64,000 nucleotides of DNA from Thermobifida halotolerans (lineage in GTDB: Bacteria; Actinomycetota; Actinomycetes; Streptosporangiales; Streptosporangiaceae), in the NCBI RefSeq assembly GCF_003574835.2, contig NZ_CP063196.1:2976001-3040000 (forward strand), given 5' to 3'. Below, piece by piece: positions 53,144 through 64,000 of this stretch. A program made the translations under genes and the position numbers. Each line of letters opens with the position of its first letter. Position 1 is the first letter of the stretch. The notes under the pieces were generated by a model. It worked only from the letters and a program-made list of their open reading frames with translations, ran no database searches and was not told the DNA's origin.

Positions 53144-53839
53144 ATGACTCGCCACAGAACCCGAACGATCACGGTCGAGGGGTTCGCCTCGATCCGCTCG
53201 GCGACCGTCGGACTCGGAGACCTCAACGTCCCTGTCGGGGCCAGCGGTGCGGGCAGGAGCAACTCCATCACCGCCCTGGCGATGCTCGGCAGGACCGTGG
53301 ACGGCGAACCCAACCTGTTCGTGGGACAGGCGGGCGGTGCCGGAGTGCTCATGCACGACAGTGCGAAGGGCGACGCGACCGTCAGACTCCGCCTGGACTT
53401 CACCCCGGACGGCCACGAGGCAGTACCCTCCCCCACCCACAGCGGCGAACTGTTCTTCGCCGAGGAGACCGTCTGGTTCCAGGCCGAGGGCTACGACCGT
53501 CCCCACACCGAGTCCCTGGGGGCGGGACACCGGGAAACCCGGCTCGACAAGAAGTCCTCGGAGCCCCGCGCCTCCATCGCGAGCCAGCTGATGGACCAGT
53601 TCGAACTGGGCGGCCTCATCGTGGTGGAACGCCACGGCGGCGCGTCGCCCTTCACCCGGCCCTCACCCGACACCCTCGCGCGGATCGGCGGCCGGCCGAT
53701 GTCGAGGCACGATCGAGCGGCTGCTCCGACCCGCTGTCGGCCCAGAACGCTGCGGCCCCGCCCCCCTGAGCGGTTTCCGGAAGGGCGGGGTCGCCGTGTT
53801 GTCAAGGCGCCGGTCAGCGGAGGTGTCCGTCGCCGGTGA
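53144..53839 (+). pseudogene. Truncated AAA-type ATPase with altered P-loop
   Basis: The frame starts as an AAA ATPase of the RecF/SMC-like type ('TRTITVEGFASIRSATVGLGDLNVPVGASGAGRSNSITALAMLGRTVDGEPNLFVG'), but the P-loop has Arg instead of Lys (GASGAGRS), and family resemblance ends after about 155 residues. The rest (from about 53620) is out-of-frame sequence up to proA. The Walker B and later motifs are missing. It is most likely a dead gene fragment. Confidence 0.6.
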
Positions 53840-55070
53840 CCACGTACTTGGTGGAGGTCATCTCCGGCAGGCCCATGGGGCCGCGGGCGTGCAGTTTCTG
53901 GGTGGAGATGCCGATCTCCGCGCCGAAACCGAACTCGCCGCCGTCGGTGAAGCGGGTGGAGGCGTTGACCATGACGGCAGCGGAGTCCACCAGGGACACG
54001 AAGCGGCGCGCCGCCGACTGGGAGTCGGTGACGATGGCCTCGGTGTGCGCCGAGGAGTAGGCGCGGATGTGCGCCACGGCCTCGTCCAGGGAGTCGACGA
54101 CGCGGGCGGCCAGGTCGAGGGAGAGGTACTCGGTGGTCCAGTCCTCCTCGGTGGCGGGGACGACGCTGTCGTCGTGGGCGCGGACCCGCTCGTCGCCGTG
54201 CACGGTGACCCCGGCCTCGCGCAGCGCCGCCAGGGCCTTCGGCAGGAAGGCGTCGGCGATTCCCGCGTGGACCAGGAGGGTCTCGGCCGCGTTGCAGACC
54301 GAGCAGCGCTGGACCTTGCTGTTGAGCGCGATGGCCAGCGCGCGGTCGAGGTCGGCCGCCTCGTCGATGTAGACGTGGCAGTTGCCGGTGCCGGTCTCGA
54401 TGACGGGGACGGTGGACTCGTTCACCACGGTCTGGATGAGCGAGGCGCCGCCGCGCGGGATCAGCACGTCCACCAGGCCGCGCGCCCGCATCAGGTGCTT
54501 GACCGAGTCGCGGCTCATCCCGGGCACCATCTGTACGGCGTCTGCCGGGACCTGCGTCGCGGCCAGCGCGTCCCGGATCACGTCGGTGAGGACCCTGTTG
54601 GAGGAGTAGGCCGAGGAGGAGCCGCGCAGCAGGGCGGCGTTGCCGCTCTTGAGGCACAGCGCGGCGGCGTCGACGGTGACGTTGGGGCGGCCCTCGTAGA
54701 TGATGCCGACGACACCGAGCGGGACCCGGATCTGGCGCAGTTCCAGCCCGTTGGGCAGGGTCCTGCCGCGGACGACCTCACCGACCGGGTCGGGAAGCTC
54801 GACGACCTCGCGGACCGCGCCCGAGACCGCGGCGACGCGGGCGGGGGTGAGGGTGAGGCGGTCGATCATGGCCTCGCTGATGCCGTTCTCCCTGGCGCGG
54901 GAGACGTCCTCGGCGTTGGCGGCGACGATCTCCTCGGTCCGCTCGCTGAGTGCGTCGGCGACGGCGAGGAGCGCCTCGTCCTTGGCGGCCCGGCTGAGCG
55001 GGGCGAGGTCTGCGGCGGCATCCCGAGCGCGCTCGGCGACCTCGCGGATGTCCCGCTCGATGTCAGTCAT
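53814..55070 (-). CDS. proA: Gamma-glutamyl phosphate reductase (proline synthesis)
   Basis: 418 residues. Reduces glutamyl-5-phosphate to the semialdehyde with NADPH. Catalytic Cys in '[16 protein letters not shown]', NAD motif '[13 protein letters not shown]', C-terminal '[25 protein letters not shown]' signature. The ATG at 55070 is preferred over upstream in-frame Met. Normally next to proB; here the cellulase gene and a DUF397 gene lie between them. The proA stop region overlaps the AAA pseudogene frame. Confidence 0.96.
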   Translation of the reverse strand: MTDIERDIREVAERARDAAADLAPLSRAAKDEALLAVADALSERTEEIVAANAEDVSRARENGISEAMIDRLTLTPARVAAVSGAVREVVELPDPVGEVVRGRTLPNGLELRQIRVPLGVVGIIYEGRPNVTVDAAALCLKSGNAALLRGSSSAYSSNRVLTDVIRDALAATQVPADAVQMVPGMSRDSVKHLMRARGLVDVLIPRGGASLIQTVVNESTVPVIETGTGNCHVYIDEAADLDRALAIALNSKVQRCSVCNAAETLLVHAGIADAFLPKALAALREAGVTVHGDERVRAHDDSVVPATEEDWTTEYLSLDLAARVVDSLDEAVAHIRAYSSAHTEAIVTDSQSAARRFVSLVDSAAVMVNASTRFTDGGEFGFGAEIGISTQKLHARGPMGLPEMTSTKYVVTGDGHLR

Positions 55071-55090
55071 GGTGTCTTCGCTTTCTGGAG

Positions 55091-55291
55091 TCAGTTGTCG
55101 AACACGCCGCTGCGGACGGCGTGGGTGAAGGCGGTCCATTCGGGTGAGGAGAAGTCCAGTTGCGCCAGATGGCGGTTCTGGGCGTCACGTACCGCCGCAC
55201 CATGCATAACGGTATCGGCGACCTCGACGCAACTGCCGCCCCGGGAGCTGCTGTAGCTGCTCGTACGCCAGGTGTCGTCGATGGCGTCCAC
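55091..55291 (-). CDS. DUF397 protein
   Basis: 66 residues: '[19 protein letters not shown]' and '[29 protein letters not shown]', the complete DUF397 domain. It is usually paired with a DUF397-associated XRE regulator, which is not adjacent. The GTG at 55291 with AGGAGAGG upstream is chosen. The gene is 20 bp from proA. Confidence 0.9.
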   Translation of the reverse strand: MDAIDDTWRTSSYSSSRGGSCVEVADTVMHGAAVRDAQNRHLAQLDFSSPEWTAFTHAVRSGVFDN

Positions 55292-58531
<3,240 letters not shown>

Positions 58532-58545
58532 CCCCCTCCCCCGTC

Positions 58546-58575
58546 GCGGCCGTCCGCTCCCCGGCGGACGGCCGC
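58546..58575. terminator. Hairpin between cellulase and proB
   Basis: GCGGCCGTCCG (58546-58556) pairs with CGGACGGCCGC (58565-58575), 11 bp with an 8-base loop. Between convergent genes. Confidence 0.7.
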
Positions 58576-58674
58576 GGCGCCGTGTCCGGCCCCGTCATGC
58601 GGCGGACAGGCCCGCCCCGGGGGACGCCCGGCAGCCGGGTGTCCTCCCCCGGTCCGGCGGGGCGGGCGCGTGTA

Positions 58675-59811
58675 CTACAGCACCACCAGGTCGTCGCGGT
58701 GCACGATCTCCCGGCTGTACTCGGAGCCGAGTTCGCGGGCCAGCCACCTCGTGGAGCGGCCCATGAGGTCGGGGATCTCGGCGGCGTCGTAGTTGACCAG
58801 GCCGCGGGCCACGATGCGCCCGTCCTCGTCGCGCAGGTCCACCGGGTCGCCCGCGCTGAAGTCGCCCTCCACCTTGACCACCCCGGCGGGCAGCAGGGAC
58901 GCCTTCTCGGTGACCACCGCCCGCACCGCCCCGGGGTCCAGGACGACACTGCCGCGTCCGGCGGTGGCGTGGGCCAGCCAGAGCTGGCGGCTGGAGGGGC
59001 GTCTGCGTTCGGCGGGGACGAAGAAGGTGCCGACCGGTCCGCCGTCCAGTGCGGCACGCGCGTTGACCGCCGAGGTCAGCACGGTGGCCACGCCCGCCTC
59101 CGTGGCGATCCGCGCGGACTCGACCTTGGTGACCATGCCTCCGGTGCCGACCCCGCGCCTGCCCGCGCTGCCGATGTCCACCCCCACCAGGTCCTCGGGG
59201 CCGTTCACCTGGCCGATGCGGCTGCTCGTGGGCAGGGACGGGTTGCCGTCGTAGAGTGCGTCGACGTCGGTCAGCAGCACCAGCAGGTCCGCCCGGAGCA
59301 GGTGGGCGACCAGCGCGGCCAGCCGGTCGTTGTCGCCGAAGCGGATCTCGTGGGTGGCGACGGTGTCGTTCTCGTTCACGATCGGCACCGCGCCGATCTC
59401 CAGCAGGCGGCTCAGGGCGCGTTGCGCGTTGCGGTACTGCGCGCGGCGCATCAGGTCGTCGGCGGTCAGCAGGATCTGCGCGGCGGTCAACGAGTGGCGG
59501 GCGAACTCGGCGGTGTAGCGGGCCAGCAGCAGGCCCTGCCCGACACTGGCCGCGGCCTGCTGGGTCGCCAGGTCGCGGGGGCGCTGGACGAGGCCCAGTG
59601 GGGCCATCCCGGCGGCGACCGCCCCGGAGGACACCAGCACCACCTCGGCTCCGGCCCTGCGGCGCGCCGCCAGCACACCGGTCAGGTCGCGGATCCGGTC
59701 GTGGTCGATGTGCCCCTCGGGGGTCGTCAGGGAGGACGATCCCACCTTGACCACCACGCGCCGGGCCCGGGTGATCGCCGAACGCGCCTGACCGGCGCCT
59801 TCGCTACCCAC
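58675..59811 (-). CDS. proB: Glutamate 5-kinase
   Basis: 378 residues: amino-acid kinase domain ('RRVVVKVGSSSLTT', 'VLVSSGAVAAGM', 'VNENDTVATHEIRFGDNDRLAALVAHLL', 'GTGGMVTKVESARIA') plus a C-terminal PUA domain ('SVVLDPGAVRAV...'). First step of proline synthesis. GTG at 59811. Directly downstream of obgE, 34 bp. Normally followed by proA; separated from it here by the cellulase and DUF397 genes. Confidence 0.96.
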   Translation of the reverse strand: MGSEGAGQARSAITRARRVVVKVGSSSLTTPEGHIDHDRIRDLTGVLAARRRAGAEVVLVSSGAVAAGMAPLGLVQRPRDLATQQAAASVGQGLLLARYTAEFARHSLTAAQILLTADDLMRRAQYRNAQRALSRLLEIGAVPIVNENDTVATHEIRFGDNDRLAALVAHLLRADLLVLLTDVDALYDGNPSLPTSSRIGQVNGPEDLVGVDIGSAGRRGVGTGGMVTKVESARIATEAGVATVLTSAVNARAALDGGPVGTFFVPAERRRPSSRQLWLAHATAGRGSVVLDPGAVRAVVTEKASLLPAGVVKVEGDFSAGDPVDLRDEDGRIVARGLVNYDAAEIPDLMGRSTRWLARELGSEYSREIVHRDDLVVL

Positions 59812-59845
59812 GTCATCTGTCCTTTCAGCCTGCGGAGGGAGGGGA

Positions 59846-61210
59846 TCAGTTCAGTCGGGAGTCGGTACCGCGCGGTCCGAGGACGGTCTCCTCCGCGCCG
59901 ACGGTCGGGGCCCAGTCGAAGACCACCGCGTTGTCCTCGTCCCCGATGTGGACCTCGGCGCCCTCGGTGGCACCGGCCCTGGCGAGGGCCTCCTCGATGC
60001 CGAGCCGGTTGAGCCGGTCGGCGAGGTAGCCGACGGCCTCGTCGTTGCTGAAGTCGGTCTGGCGGACCCAGCGCGCGGGCTTGTCACCCAGCACGCGGAA
60101 GACGTTGTTGCCCAGCGGGACGACCTGGAACGGCGTCTCGCCGAGTTCGCGCGGGCGCAGCACCAGGCGGGTGGGCTCCTCGACGGGGCGGGCGGCGCGG
60201 GCCGCGGCCACCTGCTCGCCGAGGGCGAAGGACAGTTCCCGCAACCCCTCGCGGGTGGCCGCCGACACCTGCAGGACGCGGTAGCCGCGCTCCCGCAGCA
60301 TGGGTTCGACGAGTTCGGCGAGTTCCCGGGCCTCGGGCACGTCGACCTTGTTCAGCGCCACGATGCGCGGGCGGTCGGACAGGTCCACCCCGGTCCGCTC
60401 GCCGTAGACGGCCAGTTCCCGCTCAAGGACGTCCAGGTCGGTGACGGGGTCGCGGCCCGGCTCGTAGGTGGCGCAGTCCAGCACGTGCAGCAGAGTGGAG
60501 CACCGCTCGATGTGGCGCAGGAACTCCAGACCCAGTCCTCTACCCTCGCTGGCGCCGGGGATGAGCCCGGGCACGTCGGCGATCACGTACTGGGTCTGTC
60601 CGGCCTCGACGACGCCGAGGTTGGGCACCAGCGTGGTGAACGGGTAGTCGGCGATCTTGGGGCGGGCCGCGGAGAGGGCCGCGATCAGTGAGGACTTGCC
60701 CGCGCTGGGGAAGCCGACCAGGCCGACGTCGGCGATGGTCTTGATCTCCAGGCGGACGTCCAGCGCCTCGCCCGGCTCGCCCTTGAGTGCGAAGCCGGGG
60801 GCCTTGCGCCTGGGGGAGGCGAGTGCGGCGTTGCCGAGTCCGCCGCTGCCGCCGCGGGCGGCCACCAGTCGGGTCCCCTGCCCGACCAGGTCGGCGATGA
60901 CCTCGCCGTCCAGGGTGGTCACCACGGTCCCCTCGGGGACCGGCAGCACCAGGTCGGCACCGTTGGCTCCGGCGCGGTGGCCGCCCTGGCCGGGGGTTCC
61001 GTTGCCCGCCCTGCGGTGGGGACGCCGCTGGTAGTCCAGCAGGGTGGCGGTGTTGCGGTCGACCTCCAGGATGACGTCGCCGCCCCGGCCGCCGTTGCCG
61101 CCGTCGGGACCGCCCAGCGGCTTGAACTTCTCCCGGTGGACGGAGGCACAGCCGTGCCCGCCGTCCCCGGCCTTGATGTGCAAGACCGCCTCGTCGACGA
61201 AATCGGACAT
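59846..61210 (-). CDS. obgE: Obg GTPase
   Basis: 454 residues. Glycine-rich Obg fold (1-158), GTPase domain with G1 'GFPSAGKSS' (166-174) and G3 '[26 protein letters not shown]', then the OCT domain at the C-terminus (about 345-430) and a basic tail. Essential GTPase acting in 50S assembly and stress response. Conserved between rpmA and proB. Confidence 0.97.
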   Translation of the reverse strand: MSDFVDEAVLHIKAGDGGHGCASVHREKFKPLGGPDGGNGGRGGDVILEVDRNTATLLDYQRRPHRRAGNGTPGQGGHRAGANGADLVLPVPEGTVVTTLDGEVIADLVGQGTRLVAARGGSGGLGNAALASPRRKAPGFALKGEPGEALDVRLEIKTIADVGLVGFPSAGKSSLIAALSAARPKIADYPFTTLVPNLGVVEAGQTQYVIADVPGLIPGASEGRGLGLEFLRHIERCSTLLHVLDCATYEPGRDPVTDLDVLERELAVYGERTGVDLSDRPRIVALNKVDVPEARELAELVEPMLRERGYRVLQVSAATREGLRELSFALGEQVAAARAARPVEEPTRLVLRPRELGETPFQVVPLGNNVFRVLGDKPARWVRQTDFSNDEAVGYLADRLNRLGIEEALARAGATEGAEVHIGDEDNAVVFDWAPTVGAEETVLGPRGTDSRLN

Positions 61211-61305
61211 GTCGCTGGCTCCTCGATGCCGCTGGACGAATGCACGTGAGGCGGGCCAGTGGCACTGGCCCGCCTCACGTTCTGGTACTGCGCCGTTCCC
61301 CGGAC

Positions 61306-61572
61306 CTACTCGCTGGCGGCCGGGGTCGGGACGATGCTCACGGCCTTGCGGCCGCGCAGGTTTCCGAACTGGACCGTGCCCGCGACCAGCGCGAACAGGG
61401 TGTCGTCGCCACCGCGGCCGACGTTGTCGCCGGGGTGGAAGCGGGTGCCGCGCTGACGGACGAGAATCTCGCCGGCGTTGACGGCCTGCCCGCCGAAACG
61501 CTTGACACCGAGCCGCTTGGCGTTGGAGTCGCGTCCGTTACGGCTGGACGACGCGCCCTTCTTGTGTGCCAT
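61306..61572 (-). CDS. rpmA: 50S ribosomal protein L27
   Basis: 88 residues, complete: '[21 protein letters not shown]', '[28 protein letters not shown]'. N-terminus is without the leader that needs cleavage in Firmicutes. 15 bp after rplU. Confidence 0.97.
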   Translation of the reverse strand: MAHKKGASSSRNGRDSNAKRLGVKRFGGQAVNAGEILVRQRGTRFHPGDNVGRGGDDTLFALVAGTVQFGNLRGRKAVSIVPTPAASE

Positions 61573-61587
61573 CTCGCGCTCCTCCCG

Positions 61588-61911
61588 CTACTTCGCGGCG
61601 ATGCCGGTGACCCGGACCTGGGTGTACTTCTGGCGGTGCCCCAGGCGCCTCTTGTAACCGGTCTTGTTCTTGTACTTCAGGATATTGATCTTGGGGCCCG
61701 CGGTCTCGCCGAGGACCTCGGCGGTGACCTCGTATCCGCCCAGCTCGGCAGTGTCGCTGATGACCTTGCCGTCGTCGACGACAAGCAGCGGCTGCAGGTT
61801 GAGCGTGGCACCGGCCTCTTCGGCCACCCTGTCGATGGTCAAGACGTCATCGACGGAGACCTTCTCCTGTCGGCCGCCCGCTCGCACGATCGCGTACACC
61901 GGGAAACTCAC
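61588..61911 (-). CDS. rplU: 50S ribosomal protein L21
   Basis: 107 residues: 'FPVYAIVRAGGRQEKVSVDDVLTIDRV', C-terminal 'KYKNKTGYKRRLGHRQKYTQVRVTGI'. First gene of the rplU-rpmA-obgE cluster; ATG at 61911. The 217 bp upstream presumably hold the promoter; no L21-leader structure could be verified by eye. Confidence 0.97.
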   Translation of the reverse strand: MSFPVYAIVRAGGRQEKVSVDDVLTIDRVAEEAGATLNLQPLLVVDDGKVISDTAELGGYEVTAEVLGETAGPKINILKYKNKTGYKRRLGHRQKYTQVRVTGIAAK

Positions 61912-62128
61912 TTCCTGCTCGCTTCAGAAAAGAATGCGCTCAAAATCGACCGCAGTCGTCAACCCGCTCGCCCCCCAAACGTGGTGGCGTGGGATTCGAA
62001 AGGAGGTCTCGGGCGCGCGAACATGTGGGGCGCGCCGACGCACCATAGTTCAGACTACCACTCGCCCGCCGGGGGTGAGCACGACGCGGTCGGGGCCGGG
62101 CGGGCGCGGACCCGCCCGGCAGTCCGAA

Positions 62129-64000
62129 TCATCCGGCCTCGGCCACCGCCGTCTCGGGGGCGGCCACGCTCGCCTTGCGCCGGGTCCGGCGGCGGCGGGG
62201 CCGTTCGGTGACGGCGTCGGAGTCGGCCGCCTGGCCGTCGTCGGCCTCGGCCGCCGGAACGGACGCCACCTGCACGGCGGCGGGCGCTTCGGGTCCCGTC
62301 TCGTCGGGGCCCTGCCCCTCCGCCTCCGGCGGTGGTCCCGCGGCGCGCTTGGCCCGCCGGGTGGTGCGGCTCGACTTCTTGGGCTCCTGCGCGGCGGGCT
62401 CGGTCTGCGGAGCGGCCTCGACCTCCGGTGCGGACTGCGCCTTCTCCGCCGCAGCCGCCCTGTCCGAGGACTTGTCCGAAGCCTTGTCCGAGCCGTTCTT
62501 GTTCTTCTTCTTGCGTCCGCCGTTGCCGTTGGACCTGGTCTCGACGAGGTCGGTGTGCAGGACCAGGCCGCGGCCGCTGCACTGCTCGCAGGTGTGCGAG
62601 AAGGCCTCCAGCAGCCCCTGGCCGACCCGCTTGCGGGTCATCTGCACCAGTCCCAGCGAGGTGACCTCGGCCACCTGGTGCTTGGTGCGGTCCCGGGACA
62701 GGCACTCCAGCATGCGGCGCAGGACCAGGTCCCGGTTGCTCTCCAGCACCATGTCGATGAAGTCGATCACGATGATGCCGCCGATGTCGCGCAGCCGCAG
62801 CTGCCGCACGATCTCCTCGGCCGCCTCGAGGTTGTTCTTGGTGACCGTCTCCTCGAGGTTTCCGCCCTGACCGGTGAACTTGCCGGTGTTGACGTCGATG
62901 ACGGTCATCGCCTCGGTGCGGTCGATGATCAGGGAGCCGCCGCTGGGCAGCCACACCTTGCGTTCCAGCGCCTTGGCGATCTGCTCGTCGATCCGGTAGG
63001 CCTCGAAGACGTCGCGGTCCTCGGTCCAGTGCGACAGGCGGTCGGCCAGGTGGGGGGCGACGTGGTCGACGTAGTCGCGTATGGTCTCCCAGGCGTCGCC
63101 GCCGGAGACGACGAGGCTGGAGAAGTCCTCGTTGAAGATGTCGCGGACCACGCGGGTGGTGAGGTCGGGCTCGCTGTTGAGCAGTGCCGGGGCGGTGGCC
63201 GACTTCGCCTTGCGCTTGATGGCCTCCCACTGCTTGGCCAGGCGGGAGATGTCGCGCTCCAACTCCTCCTCGCTGGCCCCCTCGGCCGCGGTGCGCACGA
63301 TCACCCCGGCGCCGGTGGGCATGACCTTCTTGAGGATCTGCTTGAGGCGGGCCCGCTCCTTGTCGGGGAGCTTGCGGCTGATCCCGGTCATGGAGCCGTC
63401 GGGCACGTACACCAGGTAGCGGCCGGGGAGGCTGATCTGGCTGGTCAGGCGGGCGCCCTTGTGGCCGAGCGGATCCTTGGTGACCTGGACCAGGACGGAC
63501 TGGCCGGACTTGAGCACCGACTCGATCCGGCGGGGCTGGCCCTCCAGTCCGGTGGCGTCCCAGTTGACCTCGCCCGCGTACAGGACGGCGTTGCGTCCCT
63601 TGCCGATGTCGACGAAGGCCGCCTCCATCGAGGGCAGGACGTTCTGCACCCGCCCCAGGTAGACGTTGCCGACGTAGGACTTGTGGTCGGCGCGGTCGAC
63701 GTAGTGCTCGACGAGCACGTTGTCCTCGAGCACGGCGATCTGGGTGCGCTCACCGGTGCGGCGGACCACCAGGTCGCGCTTGACGGACTCGCGGCGGGCC
63801 AGGAACTCGCTCTCGGTGATGATCGGGGGGCGGCGGCGTCCCTGCTCGCGGCCCTCGCGGCGGCGCTGCCGCTTGGCCTCCAGGCGGGTGGAGCCGCGGA
63901 CGGCCTGCACCTCGTTCTCGATCGGGCGTTCGGTGCGGGCGGGACGCACCCGGACCACCGTGTTGGGCGGGTCGTCGGGTTCGGGTTCGGCCGCGACCTC
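62129..64000 (-). CDS. rne: Ribonuclease E/G (5' end outside the window)
   Basis: At least 624 residues of the C-terminal part; the reading frame remains open to base 64000, so the start is outside. S1 domain ('VGNVYLGRVQNVLPSMEAAFVDIGKGRNAVLYAGEV'), DNase-I-like catalytic domain with aspartates in 'MTVIDVNTGKFTG' and 'GGIIVIDFIDM', and the zinc-link CxxC in 'HTCEQCSGRG'. The C-terminal tail (Lys/Ala/Glu/Pro-rich, about 150 residues) is the disordered scaffold. Cuts single-stranded RNA in decay and rRNA processing. Confidence 0.95.
   Translation of the reverse strand, partial: EVAAEPEPDDPPNTVVRVRPARTERPIENEVQAVRGSTRLEAKRQRRREGREQGRRRPPIITESEFLARRESVKRDLVVRRTGERTQIAVLEDNVLVEHYVDRADHKSYVGNVYLGRVQNVLPSMEAAFVDIGKGRNAVLYAGEVNWDATGLEGQPRRIESVLKSGQSVLVQVTKDPLGHKGARLTSQISLPGRYLVYVPDGSMTGISRKLPDKERARLKQILKKVMPTGAGVIVRTAAEGASEEELERDISRLAKQWEAIKRKAKSATAPALLNSEPDLTTRVVRDIFNEDFSSLVVSGGDAWETIRDYVDHVAPHLADRLSHWTEDRDVFEAYRIDEQIAKALERKVWLPSGGSLIIDRTEAMTVIDVNTGKFTGQGGNLEETVTKNNLEAAEEIVRQLRLRDIGGIIVIDFIDMVLESNRDLVLRRMLECLSRDRTKHQVAEVTSLGLVQMTRKRVGQGLLEAFSHTCEQCSGRGLVLHTDLVETRSNGNGGRKKKNKNGSDKASDKSSDRAAAAEKAQSAPEVEAAPQTEPAAQEPKKSSRTTRRAKRAAGPPPEAEGQGPDETGPEAPAAVQVASVPAAEADDGQAADSDAVTERPRRRRTRRKASVAAPETAVAEAG

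Noticed and set aside
61912-62128. L21 leader or other riboswitch before rplU
   Set aside because: I could not find a convincing conserved structure by eye; a covariance search would be needed.

Overview
The window is high-GC actinobacterial DNA, most consistent with a Thermobifida-like member of the Nocardiopsaceae. The evidence is a processive GH9-CBM3c-Fn3-CBM2 cellulase preceded by a perfect CelR-type 14-bp palindrome, a tmsA/tmsB-type pair for 10-methyl fatty acids, a B12-dependent ribonucleotide reductase with nrdR, and the conserved block rne-rplU-rpmA-obgE-proB-proA-nadD-rsfS-phosphatase-tRNA-Ala. The cellulase carries two Fn3 modules where, from memory, the T. fusca enzyme (E4/Cel9A) has one, so I would not call the species T. 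fusca.

Layout. 0-4.9 kb: a membrane protein, a two-gene SPFH/band-7 operon, and the frameshifted remains of a small toxin-antitoxin-like pair. 4.9-10.1 kb: nrdR-nrdJ with a pair of candidate NrdR boxes, then a LysM protein divergent from lexA with two LexA boxes between them. 10.5-13 kb: three related cysteine-containing membrane or exported proteins. 13-29.5 kb: leuS, an acyl-CoA ligase, TspO, tmsB-tmsA, a glutamate-racemase-like gene, an AI-2E family transporter and a DinG-type helicase.

29.5-46.7 kb is accessory DNA between housekeeping genes. It holds a sugar ABC transporter/debranching-enzyme operon with a divergent LacI regulator, a degenerate tRNA-Ala, a secreted pectate lyase, an intact tRNA-Ala, a tetR/MFS pair with two matching operators, and a decayed AT-richer patch with a resolvase-type HTH fragment, a TPR regulator broken by a stop codon, an MTHFS-like gene and the broken 3' half of a serine integrase. 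It ends at a second intact tRNA-Ala identical to the first.

46.7-64 kb is the conserved nadD/proBA/obgE/ribosomal/RNase E block on the minus strand. It is interrupted by an M48 protease, a teichoic-acid-type glycosyltransferase, a DUF1349 protein and a dead AAA ATPase between nadD and proA, and by the GH9 cellulase between proA and proB.

Several regulatory links can be read directly: LexA boxes for the SOS pair, NrdR boxes for nucleotide reduction, a CelR box for the cellulase, a LacI-type palindrome just after the promoter of the sugar operon, and paired TetR operators overlapping the MFS start codon. I see no CRISPR array and no complete mobile element. The best candidates for new biology are the tRNA-Ala-bounded accessory region, the GDE/ABC/LacI operon, the two-SPFH operon, the MFS-membrane-domain fusion and the triplet of cysteine proteins.
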